Of a stretch of 64,000 nt of DNA, positions 42,713-51,724 are shown one piece after another. Source of the DNA: Lachnospiraceae bacterium UBA4631 (GTDB taxonomy: Bacteria > Bacillota > Clostridia > Lachnospirales > Lachnospiraceae); the NCBI GenBank assembly GCA_002406015.1, contig DHMX01000022.1:186001-250000 (forward strand). Reading direction: 5' to 3'. Numbering within the stretch: position 1 is the first letter of the stretch; every line of letters starts with the position of its first letter. The notes beneath the pieces are model-generated. The model saw nothing but the letters and a program-made list of their open reading frames with translations. It did no database searches and was not told where the DNA came from. The translations under genes and the position numbers were made by a program.

Positions 42713-43405
42713 CTACCTGCCTTCGTTTTTTAACCGCAGTAATGCTTCATAAGCTGCCTTTTGCTCTGCCTGCTTTCTGCTCTGTCCATCACCTGCTCCG
42801 TAACGGGTGCCTTCAATGTCAACCTCTACAAAGAAGTGCTTCTGGTGATCCGGTCCCTGCTCGTCCAGCAGAACATACTGGATTTCTCCTAATTCTGCCT
42901 TTTGTACCAGCTCCTGCAAATGGGTCTTAGCATCATAGAACAACCGCTTGTTTTCAATATCGGATAACAAGAAGCGTTCCACATACCTTCTGGCAGGCTC
43001 TAAGCCGCCATCCAGATAAATAGCTCCTAACACCGATTCAAACAAATCGCAAAGAAGGGAATCCCGGTTTGCACCACCGGTCTGACGTTCTCCCTTGCTT
43101 AAATATACATAATCCGGATAATGCAGCTCTCTGGCACACTGAGCAAGACAATATTCGCATACGATGGAAGAACGCAGCTTGGACAACTCACCCTCATGCT
43201 TTTTCGGATACCTTGTCAGTAATGCCTCACTGGTAATCAACTCTAATACCGCATCTCCCAGAAATTCCAATCGTTCATAATCCTGAATCCGGTTAATCTT
43301 TCTTTCATTTGCATATGAGCTATGCGTAAATGCCTGTACTAACAAATCCTTGTTCTGAAATTGATATTCAATTGTCTCCATAATCTGATTCCATGCTGCC
43401 GGCAT
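42713..43405 (-). CDS. rnc: Ribonuclease III
   Basis: A 230-residue dsRNA endonuclease. ERLEFLGDAVLEL carries catalytic acidic residues; a C-terminal dsRNA-binding domain (THLQELVQKAELGEIQY...AEQKAAYEALLRL) follows. Upstream of smc. Confidence 0.97.
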   Translation of the reverse strand: MPAAWNQIMETIEYQFQNKDLLVQAFTHSSYANERKINRIQDYERLEFLGDAVLELITSEALLTRYPKKHEGELSKLRSSIVCEYCLAQCARELHYPDYVYLSKGERQTGGANRDSLLCDLFESVLGAIYLDGGLEPARRYVERFLLSDIENKRLFYDAKTHLQELVQKAELGEIQYVLLDEQGPDHQKHFFVEVDIEGTRYGAGDGQSRKQAEQKAAYEALLRLKNEGR

Positions 43406-43468
43406 ATCGTTCTACTCCGATTTCTAATTCCTTACTATTGTAATTGCTTTCTTATAGTTCTGACGGAT

Positions 43469-44482
43469 TTATTCCTCTACCGTTATATTTTCTTTGATTA
43501 ATTCCTTAATATGCATCTTACTAAAATCCATACACTGTGTAACTGCATTTTTAACTTCACTTGCTTTTGAACTTCCATGAACCTTTGCTACCAGACCGTT
43601 AATGCCAAGCAATGGAGCTCCGCCGTAATTTGCGGAATCAAATTCCTTTACCGCCTCTTTAATCTTCGGCTTTACCATTGCGGCACCCAAAGTGCTAATC
43701 GGTGTTGAAGTCATGGCACCTTTTATCTGTTTCATTAAGAAGGCTGCCGTTCCTTCGTACATTTTCAAGATAACATTTCCGACAAATGCATCACAGACAA
43801 TTACATCCGCATAGCCTGCCGGAATATCGCGTGCTTCAATACTTCCGATAAAATTAATGTTTGAGCATTCCTTCAGCAACGGAAATGTTTCTTTTACCAG
43901 AGCATTTCCCTTTTCCTCTTCTGCTCCGACATTCACGATTGCCACTCTTGGATTTTCGATACCCACGATATGCTGCATATAAATAGAACCCATCTGTGCA
44001 AACTGTACCAAATCCGCAGGACGGGAATCCATGTTGGCACCACAGTCAATTAAGATGGATACACCACCTTCTCTCGGAATCAATGGAGCCAATGGTGAAC
44101 GGCGGATTCCCGGTATCCGTCCGACAATCATTCGTCCGCCTACCAGAACAGCACCTGTACTTCCGGCAGAAATCAAGCCCTCTGCCTTTCCTTCCTTTAC
44201 CAGATTCAAGCCTACAATCAAGGAGGACTCCTTCTTCTTACGGACAGCCTCTACCGGGTGGTCGTGACAGCTAATCACGTCCGGTGCATCGACAACCTCA
44301 ATCTGACTCTTGTCATATTCATATTTTGCTAATTCTTCTTCAATCTGTTTTTGCGGTCCTACCACATATATATATACATCCGGATGTTCCTTGGTCGCTA
44401 ATACGGCACCTTCTACCATAGCCCAAGGCGAATTATCACCACCCATAGCATCAATTACTATTTTTATACGATTATCTTCCAT
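43469..44482 (-). CDS. plsX: Phosphate acyltransferase PlsX
   Basis: Makes acyl-phosphate from acyl-ACP for phospholipid synthesis. A 337-residue protein with IVIDAMGGDNSPWA at the N-terminus, SAGSTGAVL and DCGANMDSRPADL. Between rpmF and rnc, the common arrangement; here no acpP lies between plsX and rnc. Confidence 0.97.
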   Translation of the reverse strand: MEDNRIKIVIDAMGGDNSPWAMVEGAVLATKEHPDVYIYVVGPQKQIEEELAKYEYDKSQIEVVDAPDVISCHDHPVEAVRKKKESSLIVGLNLVKEGKAEGLISAGSTGAVLVGGRMIVGRIPGIRRSPLAPLIPREGGVSILIDCGANMDSRPADLVQFAQMGSIYMQHIVGIENPRVAIVNVGAEEEKGNALVKETFPLLKECSNINFIGSIEARDIPAGYADVIVCDAFVGNVILKMYEGTAAFLMKQIKGAMTSTPISTLGAAMVKPKIKEAVKEFDSANYGGAPLLGINGLVAKVHGSSKASEVKNAVTQCMDFSKMHIKELIKENITVEE

Positions 44483-44567
44483 TTATAATCCTCCTTACAT
44501 AAAATACCAACCTATATCATACTAAATTATCGATTTCTTGTAAAGTAATGAAACCAAAACAAACAAA

Positions 44568-44591
44568 AAAGGTTTCCAACCGGAAACCTTT
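44568..44591 (-). terminator. Terminator/attenuator between rpmF and plsX
   Basis: AAAGGTTTCC pairs with GGAAACCTTT around a 4-nt loop and is followed by TTTTTTG in the minus direction. Confidence 0.85.
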
Positions 44592-44628
44592 CATTCACTC
44601 TCATACAATCGAAATATGCTGTTTCTTA

Positions 44629-44808
44629 TTAATCAACTGCAATGATTTCTTTCTTGTTATAAGAACCACAAGCTTTACATACTCTGTGAGGCATCATTAA
44701 CTCGCCGCACTTTGGACATTTAACTAATGTAGGAGCACTCATCTTCCAGTTTGCTCTACGCTTGTCCCTTCTAGCTTTAGAAGATTTATTCTTTGGACAA
44801 ATTGACAT
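44629..44808 (-). CDS. rpmF: Ribosomal protein bL32
   Basis: A 59-residue zinc-ribbon bL32 with CPKCGELMMPHRVCKACG (two CxxC pairs). ATG 44808 (MSICPKNKSSKARRD) has AAGGAGG upstream; the frame extends to 44847 but without a ribosome-binding site. Confidence 0.96.
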   Translation of the reverse strand: MSICPKNKSSKARRDKRRANWKMSAPTLVKCPKCGELMMPHRVCKACGSYNKKEIIAVD

Positions 44809-44916
44809 AGTGTACACCTCCTTAATCCGAACTGTTCTATGAATCAATCATAAATGAATGTCATATACCGTTTTAATCTACAGGGTAATTTCATTTGACC
44901 CTGCCACACTTTGACA

Positions 44917-44945
44917 ATTATACATAGTTATACCTACTTTGTCAA
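44917..44945 (-). promoter_or_regulatory. Promoter of rpmF-plsX-rnc-smc-ftsY
   Basis: On the minus strand: TTGACA (44940-44945), 17 bp and TATAAT (44917-44922), a perfect consensus. It starts directly after the ackA stop. The leader holds CAGGGT...ACCCTG (about 44881-44903). No yceD gene lies before rpmF, unlike in many Firmicutes. Confidence 0.9.
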
Positions 44946-44948
44946 CAT

Positions 44949-46142
44949 TTATTTTTGAACTAAGGCTACTGTTTCTCTTGCAATTGCCAATTCTTCATTT
45001 GTAGGAACTACCAGCACTGCTACTTTGGAATCGGAAGCAGATATAATCGTGTCCTCTCCGCGAATCTGGTTCTTTGTATCATCCAGTACTACACCCAGAT
45101 ACCCCAGATATTCACATACCTTTTTCCGGACAGTTGAATTATTTTCACCAACACCTGCGGTAAATGTAATTGCATCGACACCGTTCATAACGGCGGTATA
45201 AGAACCGACATATTGAGCTACCCGGTAACAGAATACCTCCATTGCAATTGCCGCACGTTCATTTCCTTCCTGAATTGCCTGCTCCAAATCTCGGAAATCA
45301 CTGGATACACCGGATACACCAAATACACCGGATTTTTTATTCAGAATATCCAGAACCTCTGAAATGGTCTTCTGCTCCTTCTGTGCCAGAAATTCAACTA
45401 CAGCCGGGTCAATCGTACCGCTTCTGGTTCCCATTACCAAGCCGTCCAGTGGTGTAAGACCCATACTTGTATCTACGGATTGTCCGTACTTTACGGCACA
45501 AATACTTGCACCGTTTCCAAGGTGACAAACGATGGTCTTTAACTGCTCCGGCTGCTTTCCAAGCAGTTCTGCAGTATGCTTGGATACGAAGCTGTGACTG
45601 GTGCCATGAAAACCATATTTCCGAATCTTATAGGTTTCATAATACTCATAAGGAATACCATACAAATAAGCCTTCTCCGGCATGGTCTGATGAAATGCGG
45701 TATCAAATACAGCCACCATCGGAACCTCCGGCATAAGCTTACGACAGGAATCTATTCCAATCAGATTTGCTGGGTTATGAAGCGGGGCTAAGTCATTACA
45801 AGCTGTAATTGCCTGAATAACCTCGTCTGTAATCAAGGTAGAAGAAGCAAATTTTTCGCCTCCATGCACAATCCGATGACCGACTGCTCCGATTTCATCC
45901 AAGGACGAAATGACACCATGTACCGGGTCTGTCAACATCTTTAAGACCAGTTCTACTGCCGCTGTATGGTCCGGCATCGGAGAATCGATTTCAACCGTTT
46001 CCTTTCCGGTTGGGGTATGCTTCAGCTTCCCGTCTATTTTAATACGTTCACACAAGCCTTTCGCTAATACATCCTCTGTGACGGAATCAATCAACTGATA
46101 TTTCAAAGAAGAACTTCCGCAATTAATGACTAATACATTCAT
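44949..46142 (-). CDS. ackA: Acetate kinase
   Basis: A 397-residue ASKHA kinase forming ATP and acetate from acetyl phosphate. MNVLVINCGSSSLKY, HRIVHGGEKF, GFHGTSHSFV and ITFTAGVGENN are family signatures. ATG 46142 is preferred over the TTG two codons earlier. Paired with pta. Confidence 0.97.
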   Translation of the reverse strand: MNVLVINCGSSSLKYQLIDSVTEDVLAKGLCERIKIDGKLKHTPTGKETVEIDSPMPDHTAAVELVLKMLTDPVHGVISSLDEIGAVGHRIVHGGEKFASSTLITDEVIQAITACNDLAPLHNPANLIGIDSCRKLMPEVPMVAVFDTAFHQTMPEKAYLYGIPYEYYETYKIRKYGFHGTSHSFVSKHTAELLGKQPEQLKTIVCHLGNGASICAVKYGQSVDTSMGLTPLDGLVMGTRSGTIDPAVVEFLAQKEQKTISEVLDILNKKSGVFGVSGVSSDFRDLEQAIQEGNERAAIAMEVFCYRVAQYVGSYTAVMNGVDAITFTAGVGENNSTVRKKVCEYLGYLGVVLDDTKNQIRGEDTIISASDSKVAVLVVPTNEELAIARETVALVQK

Positions 46143-46169
46143 ACCCAATGGCCTCCATTTATTTATGTA

Positions 46170-47186
46170 TTATAACTGACTTGCCTGCTGTGCCTGTGCC
46201 TGCACTGCGGTAATTGCAATTACACCTACTATATCATCCGCACAGCATCCTCTGGACAAATCATTCACCGGTTTTGCGATTCCCTGTGTAATCGGACCGT
46301 ATGCTTCTGCCTTTGCCAGCCGCTGTACCAGCTTATATCCAATATTTCCGGCATCCAAATCCGGGAAAATCAATACATTTGCCTTGCCTGCCACATCACT
46401 ATCCGGTGCTTTTGATTTTGCAATCTCCGGAACAATGGCAGCATCGGACTGTAACTCACCGTCTACCTTTAATGTCGGGTCTAATTCCTTTGCCAGCCGG
46501 GTAGCCTCTATCATCTTATCGACCTCCGGATGCTTGGCACTTCCCTTTGTTGAATGTGACAGCATCGCAACAATCGGCTCCTGTTCTACCAATAAACGGA
46601 AGGATTGTGCAGAGCTTTCTGCAATGTAAGCAATTTCCTCTGCATTTGGAGTCTGATTCAAACCGGCATCTGCGAAAATAAACGTTCCGTTTGCACCCAT
46701 ATCACAATCCGGAACAACTACCAAAAAGAATGCAGATACAAGCTTAATATTTGGTGCAGTCTTTAAGGTCTGTAACGCTGCACGTAATACATTTGCGGAA
46801 GAATGAATAGCTCCGGCTACCATTCCATCTGCATCTCCGGCCTTTACCATGATGCACCCCATAAACAATGGATTGGTGAGCAAAAGCTCCTTTGCTTCCT
46901 CAAATGTCATACCCTTTCCCTTACGAAGCGTTGCCAGTAACTCAGCATATTCGTCTAATTTCTCACATTGCTGTGGGTCCACGAATTTAGCCTTGCTTAA
47001 GTTTAGACCTTCCGCAGTCTTCATAATTTCCTGCTTGTTTCCAATTAATATAATATTTGCAATATCCTCTTCCAGTACCTTATGTGCTGCTATTACCGTT
47101 CTTCTGTCGCTTGTTTCCGGCAAAACAATCGTCATTTTTTTCTGCTTTGCCCGTTCCTTTACTCTGTCAATGAACCCCACTTCCAT
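46170..47186 (-). CDS. pta: Phosphate acetyltransferase
   Basis: A 338-residue short-form Pta (no DRTGG domain) making acetyl phosphate from acetyl-CoA. Signatures: MVKAGDADGMVAGA, MLSHSTKGSA and IFPDLDAGNIGYK. ATG 47186 has AAAGGAG upstream. Operon with ackA, the main acetate/ATP route of fermentation. Confidence 0.96.
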   Translation of the reverse strand: MEVGFIDRVKERAKQKKMTIVLPETSDRRTVIAAHKVLEEDIANIILIGNKQEIMKTAEGLNLSKAKFVDPQQCEKLDEYAELLATLRKGKGMTFEEAKELLLTNPLFMGCIMVKAGDADGMVAGAIHSSANVLRAALQTLKTAPNIKLVSAFFLVVVPDCDMGANGTFIFADAGLNQTPNAEEIAYIAESSAQSFRLLVEQEPIVAMLSHSTKGSAKHPEVDKMIEATRLAKELDPTLKVDGELQSDAAIVPEIAKSKAPDSDVAGKANVLIFPDLDAGNIGYKLVQRLAKAEAYGPITQGIAKPVNDLSRGCCADDIVGVIAITAVQAQAQQASQL

Positions 47187-47278
47187 GTTCTCCTTTCGCA
47201 TTTGTCAATTTATTATAACAACTCCATGGATTGTATACAATAGACAATCCGGAAAAAATTGTCTTTTTCTAGGTACAA

Positions 47279-48985
47279 TTAAGCCTCTGTTACATCCGGT
47301 CCATCTACCTTAATTTGTCCTCTTCCATGCTCCTTTGCGTAATACATAGACCAGTCTGCACGCTTGATTAACTGATTTACGTCATCACACAGCTCCGGAT
47401 AGGCGGAAACACCGATACTGACATTCATGGTAACCACATGCCCATATGCTTCTACGGCTGTCGTTGCAATTTCCGTATGTAGTTTTTGGATAATCGGAAG
47501 TGCCTGCTCCACTGACATATCCGGCAAAGCAATTACGAACTCCTCACCACCGTACCGGCAGATAAAGCCCAGTTCCGTTTCTTCGATTGCGTGTGCGGTA
47601 ATGGATGCAATCTTTTTAATGACTTCATCCCCCACTAAATGTCCATAGGTATCATTAATCCGTTTGAATTTATCAATATCAAATAATGCAACCGTCAATG
47701 CCTTTTGCTGACGCAGGGTTTTCTCCATCTGCTCTGCAAACAGCTTATTAAAATGTGTCCGGTTATTAATTCCGGTCAGTCCGTCAGTCTGGGCAATATG
47801 CCGAATCTGGGCATACATCCGAATATTATGGATAGCCAAATCAAACTGCGGCACAATTACATCATAGAAGCGGATGGCGGTATCAAACACATGCCATATC
47901 GTAGAACCGATGGCAATGACACCATATTTTTCGCTATCCAGTATCAGTGGCAGAACTAAGAGTGAATTAATACCTGCTTTAGACAAACTCGGATACTGTT
48001 CTTCCGGAAACTGATGTAATATCTGATGCTCCTCCTCGGTTGGTGCCGCTATTTCATAAATATATTTCATATCCGATAGCTGCCCTAATTCCGCATCGGT
48101 GGTACACAGGTACTGCGTATAGGAATGCTTATTCAGGCACGTTCCCTCGGCAATATAGATTCCGCAAAATTCAAGCTTACGCACCCGCATAATCGTTTCT
48201 ATCATATATTTCATAACTGCCGGTATATCCTGATTCGTAGAACGGTTGATATAATTCAGAATATCCACCTGAACCTCTAACTCCTGATTGGATTGCTGGA
48301 TTTCCCGATTCATCTGTGCCAGCTGCACCCGCTGTAGGTTCAATTCTTCATTTACTTTTTCCAGACGGTTCTTAAAGTTTTTCAGTTCTTCGTTATTTCC
48401 TTCTATGGAATCTATTTCTGCTAACAGCATATGAATCTGATTTCGCAACTGTTTCTCCCGCAGATAGAACATACGAACCAGTAACACATCAAATATACAT
48501 AGCATGATATAGTCCATTAATATCAAAAACCATGTAATCTTTACACCGTGGATGCAAAAGTAAATAATTACGCAAACCACTGCCGGTGCTACCAGCTTTA
48601 TGATATTTCTGGTATTAATAAAATTATCCGAAATGTCACTGTAGTAGGAATATTCAAACATAAATGTCAACAAAAGACTGCTTAAGCCTATGGTGAGGTA
48701 TACGTTCTGATTCACATTGGCAAAGCTCATAACCAGATAAAAGGCATACTGCACATAGGTAAACAGCAAAAACACCCACATCCGGTTCCAGAATGCGAAT
48801 TTTGTGAATACAACCTCAAGCCCGCAAATAATCACGGTCCCGATAAACATGCACATATATCTGCCTGAAAACGCATCCGGCATATCGCAATACACCAGAA
48901 ATATAAGTGCAATCAAAATTCCATATAAAATTCGATGAAACAATAGCTGAGACTGATGCTGCTCAATCGTCAATTCATCTATCAT
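47279..48985 (-). CDS. Membrane GGDEF diguanylate cyclase with GAF-like domain
   Basis: A 568-residue protein: about six membrane segments (residues 15-180), a coiled coil (about 185-240), a GAF-like domain (about 245-400) and a C-terminal GGDEF domain with RYGGEEFVIALP, so probably active in c-di-GMP synthesis. The stop is close to the FtsA-like gene on its other side (4 bp), suggesting one operon. Confidence 0.92.
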   Translation of the reverse strand: MIDELTIEQHQSQLLFHRILYGILIALIFLVYCDMPDAFSGRYMCMFIGTVIICGLEVVFTKFAFWNRMWVFLLFTYVQYAFYLVMSFANVNQNVYLTIGLSSLLLTFMFEYSYYSDISDNFINTRNIIKLVAPAVVCVIIYFCIHGVKITWFLILMDYIMLCIFDVLLVRMFYLREKQLRNQIHMLLAEIDSIEGNNEELKNFKNRLEKVNEELNLQRVQLAQMNREIQQSNQELEVQVDILNYINRSTNQDIPAVMKYMIETIMRVRKLEFCGIYIAEGTCLNKHSYTQYLCTTDAELGQLSDMKYIYEIAAPTEEEHQILHQFPEEQYPSLSKAGINSLLVLPLILDSEKYGVIAIGSTIWHVFDTAIRFYDVIVPQFDLAIHNIRMYAQIRHIAQTDGLTGINNRTHFNKLFAEQMEKTLRQQKALTVALFDIDKFKRINDTYGHLVGDEVIKKIASITAHAIEETELGFICRYGGEEFVIALPDMSVEQALPIIQKLHTEIATTAVEAYGHVVTMNVSIGVSAYPELCDDVNQLIKRADWSMYYAKEHGRGQIKVDGPDVTEA

Positions 48986-48988
48986 ACA

Positions 48989-51049
48989 CTACTTCCTCCA
49001 ATAGATTGATATATTGTCACCATTATGTAGTTCATCAAACGGGTCTGCCTTCTTATCATTCAGGAGCATAACAAGCTCGGTTCCCCGAACCGTTGATGTA
49101 TCAAAATGCATCACATCAAATATCTCGGCAAACACATACGTTTCTTTTCCTGACAGTGTATACTGCTTCTGGTTTGCAAGCACGACAATGGTAGTTCCCT
49201 TCTTTTCTTCCGCAGGTGTCTCGCTTGTCACTGCTGCTTCTGCCGGAACTTCTTTATCCGATACCGGACTATCCTCCTCCTGTAAATCCTGATACGTCAA
49301 CTGCTCCGACCATGTGATTTTGAAGTTTTCATATATCTTCGTATCCTCTTGTGCAGGTTCACGGTTTACCAGAATCGTTCCCTCCGGATGAATATCCATA
49401 AATTGCAGTAATTGCTTTAAGGTATAGTAATTCAATATCTGAATCCGGTCCCCATCCTGAATCTGATAATATTCGGATTCCAGATTCCCGTTTACACTGG
49501 CAAATTTCGGGCATACAACAGATGCCTCATTCACCTGAAATGAAATCGTCTTCGTAAATTCCGGAAGCTGTCCAAGCGTCAGGGCTGCATCCTCACCGGC
49601 GGTTGATTCCTGAATTTCAATCCGGTCATTTGCCTCAATGGCGGTATTAATGGAAGCCTCTCTTTCATTGATTTGAATGGTAGCGGCTTCTCCCTGATAC
49701 CCACGTAAAAATCTGCTCTTTCCGTCAACCGTATAGGTTAAATCCTTTCCCCGTTTCGGGAAAATGGTTTCATTCTTTAAGCCCAACTGCATAGCGGCAT
49801 CAAACACCGTTAAATGGTCGTTGTTATATAGCTTCACCCGTTCACCGTTTACCAGCACAAAAATAAAGTTATTTTTCTGGTCATAGTAATTCAGACAGAT
49901 ACCGATTGGAGTAACCAGAAGCGGGTCCTTCTTTACATCCGGAACATGAATAAATATATTCCGCATAACCTCCTCGCCACGCAAGGCAACCCGTTCCTCC
50001 GGAATGCCAAGGTGCTTTGCCAATGCCTTTGTAAAGCCGGGAATCTTTCCACCTCCGCCTACAACAAAGACCGCACTGACCGGCTTTCCACCGTTTAACT
50101 CCAGAATCTTATCCGCAACACTTTTGGTAATATCGGTCATAACATCCTCGACCAACTGATATACCTGCTCCGGAGTTACTTTATGTGCAATTCCCATAAT
50201 ATCCTTATAGGTCATGGATTTCCGCTTTGGCGGAATCATCTTTATTTTCTCAGCCGTATTAAAATCCACCAGATATTCTCTTGCAATACGCTCTGTCATC
50301 TCATCACCGGCAGATGGAATCATACCGTAACCGATAATACTTCCGTCCTTTGTAACACAGATGTCCGACGTTCCCGCACCTACATCTACCAGACAGATAT
50401 TTAACAGTCTGTAATTAACAGGAATTGCAACATTCATAGCCGCAATCGGCTCCAAGGTCAGGTTGGCAACGGAAAGCCCTGCCTGCTCCACTGCCGCATA
50501 TAAACCATCTACAACCTCCTCCGGTAAAAAGGTCGCCAGCACATCCCCGCTAATCTTATGTGCCTTATGTCCTTCCAGATTGGATATTTCATAATCATTT
50601 AAATAATACTTAATGACCGTATAGCCTACGCAGTAATACTTATCCTGCGTTCCCATTTCTTCTACCAGTTGTTCATGTGCTTTCTCCACGCCCATCATTT
50701 CAAGGGAGTGAATGTATTCCAGTGTTACTACCGTAGCATCATGAAATTCATAAGAGCCGACCCCTATCGCAGTCTTTAATACACGTCCGGCAGCCGCAAT
50801 ACAAACCTCTGTCAACGGGCGTTCAATCTGCTTCTCCAATTCAGACTTCACATATGAAATCTCTTCTGCAACAGCTCCAATATCATGAATCTGTCCATCC
50901 AGCATTGCACGAGTCTCATGCAGCTTTACACACTGTGCTACCACATGAAATCCTTCTATATCCTGATATCCTATCGTTCCCACAATGCTTCTGGTTCCTA
51001 TATCCAGTCCGAACACCAATGGCTGCGGGTATTTCGTTAATGTTGCCAT
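48989..51049 (-). CDS. Extended FtsA-like ASKHA protein
   Basis: A 686-residue protein whose first about 390 residues are an FtsA/PilM-type ATPase fold (VFGLDIGTRSIVGTIGYQ; DVGAGTSDICV; FVVGGGGKIPGFTKAL). About 300 residues follow that FtsA lacks: repeated small beta-rich modules (about 400-600, ubiquitin-like or SLBB-like in look), a Pro/Glu-rich linker and a final module. It lacks a clear membrane-binding tail. Such long FtsA-like proteins occur in Lachnospiraceae; the role is not established. Confidence 0.82.
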   Translation of the reverse strand: MATLTKYPQPLVFGLDIGTRSIVGTIGYQDIEGFHVVAQCVKLHETRAMLDGQIHDIGAVAEEISYVKSELEKQIERPLTEVCIAAAGRVLKTAIGVGSYEFHDATVVTLEYIHSLEMMGVEKAHEQLVEEMGTQDKYYCVGYTVIKYYLNDYEISNLEGHKAHKISGDVLATFLPEEVVDGLYAAVEQAGLSVANLTLEPIAAMNVAIPVNYRLLNICLVDVGAGTSDICVTKDGSIIGYGMIPSAGDEMTERIAREYLVDFNTAEKIKMIPPKRKSMTYKDIMGIAHKVTPEQVYQLVEDVMTDITKSVADKILELNGGKPVSAVFVVGGGGKIPGFTKALAKHLGIPEERVALRGEEVMRNIFIHVPDVKKDPLLVTPIGICLNYYDQKNNFIFVLVNGERVKLYNNDHLTVFDAAMQLGLKNETIFPKRGKDLTYTVDGKSRFLRGYQGEAATIQINEREASINTAIEANDRIEIQESTAGEDAALTLGQLPEFTKTISFQVNEASVVCPKFASVNGNLESEYYQIQDGDRIQILNYYTLKQLLQFMDIHPEGTILVNREPAQEDTKIYENFKITWSEQLTYQDLQEEDSPVSDKEVPAEAAVTSETPAEEKKGTTIVVLANQKQYTLSGKETYVFAEIFDVMHFDTSTVRGTELVMLLNDKKADPFDELHNGDNISIYWRK

Positions 51050-51076
51050 ACTGCCTCCTAGGTTGACATATACTCT

Positions 51077-51688
51077 TTATATTCTATCATAAAGAGTTAC
51101 ATTCTTCAATAATTCTTCTAATTGCTTTCTGGTTTTATCAACGGAAGCTCCGTTTTCAATTATATGGTCGCAATGCTCGGTATAGAAGGCATCCTCTGAC
51201 TGCTGACTCATAATACTTTGACATTTTTCCAACGAATATCCTCTGCTTTTCATCAACCGCTCAATCCGCACCTCACGTGATGCATGGATATACCATAATT
51301 CATCACATATCTCCCGATACCCGTCTTCTATCAGCAAGGCGGCTTCTATCACAAAGAACGTAATCTGTGCTTCTTTCCGCTTCTCCTCAATCTGGTTTTT
51401 AATATAGCGTTTTACCTCCGGATGGACAATCTGATTTAAGGTTGTCAGACTTTCCGGATTTGAAAATACCAGTGCTGACAGCTTTTCTCTCTGAATCCTT
51501 CCGGTTTCATCCAGAATTTCTTTCGGAAATGCTTCTGCTATGCGGATATATGCAGGCTGTCCGGGTTCCATAAGCTGATGTGCCGCCTTATCTGCCTCCA
51601 GCACCCACGCATGATATTCCTCATGCAAAAGCTGTAATACCAAGCTTTTGCCGCTTCCGATTCCACCTGTAATTCCTATTACCTTCAT
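51077..51688 (-). CDS. coaE: Dephospho-CoA kinase
   Basis: Last step of CoA synthesis. A 203-residue P-loop kinase (GITGGIGSGKS; EADKAAHQLM; IVHPEVKRYI). Downstream of polA, the conserved Firmicutes order. Confidence 0.96.
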   Translation of the reverse strand: MKVIGITGGIGSGKSLVLQLLHEEYHAWVLEADKAAHQLMEPGQPAYIRIAEAFPKEILDETGRIQREKLSALVFSNPESLTTLNQIVHPEVKRYIKNQIEEKRKEAQITFFVIEAALLIEDGYREICDELWYIHASREVRIERLMKSRGYSLEKCQSIMSQQSEDAFYTEHCDHIIENGASVDKTRKQLEELLKNVTLYDRI

Positions 51689-51724
51689 CCGTTTGTCCTC
51701 GTATTGTTTCGGGTTGTTCCTGTA

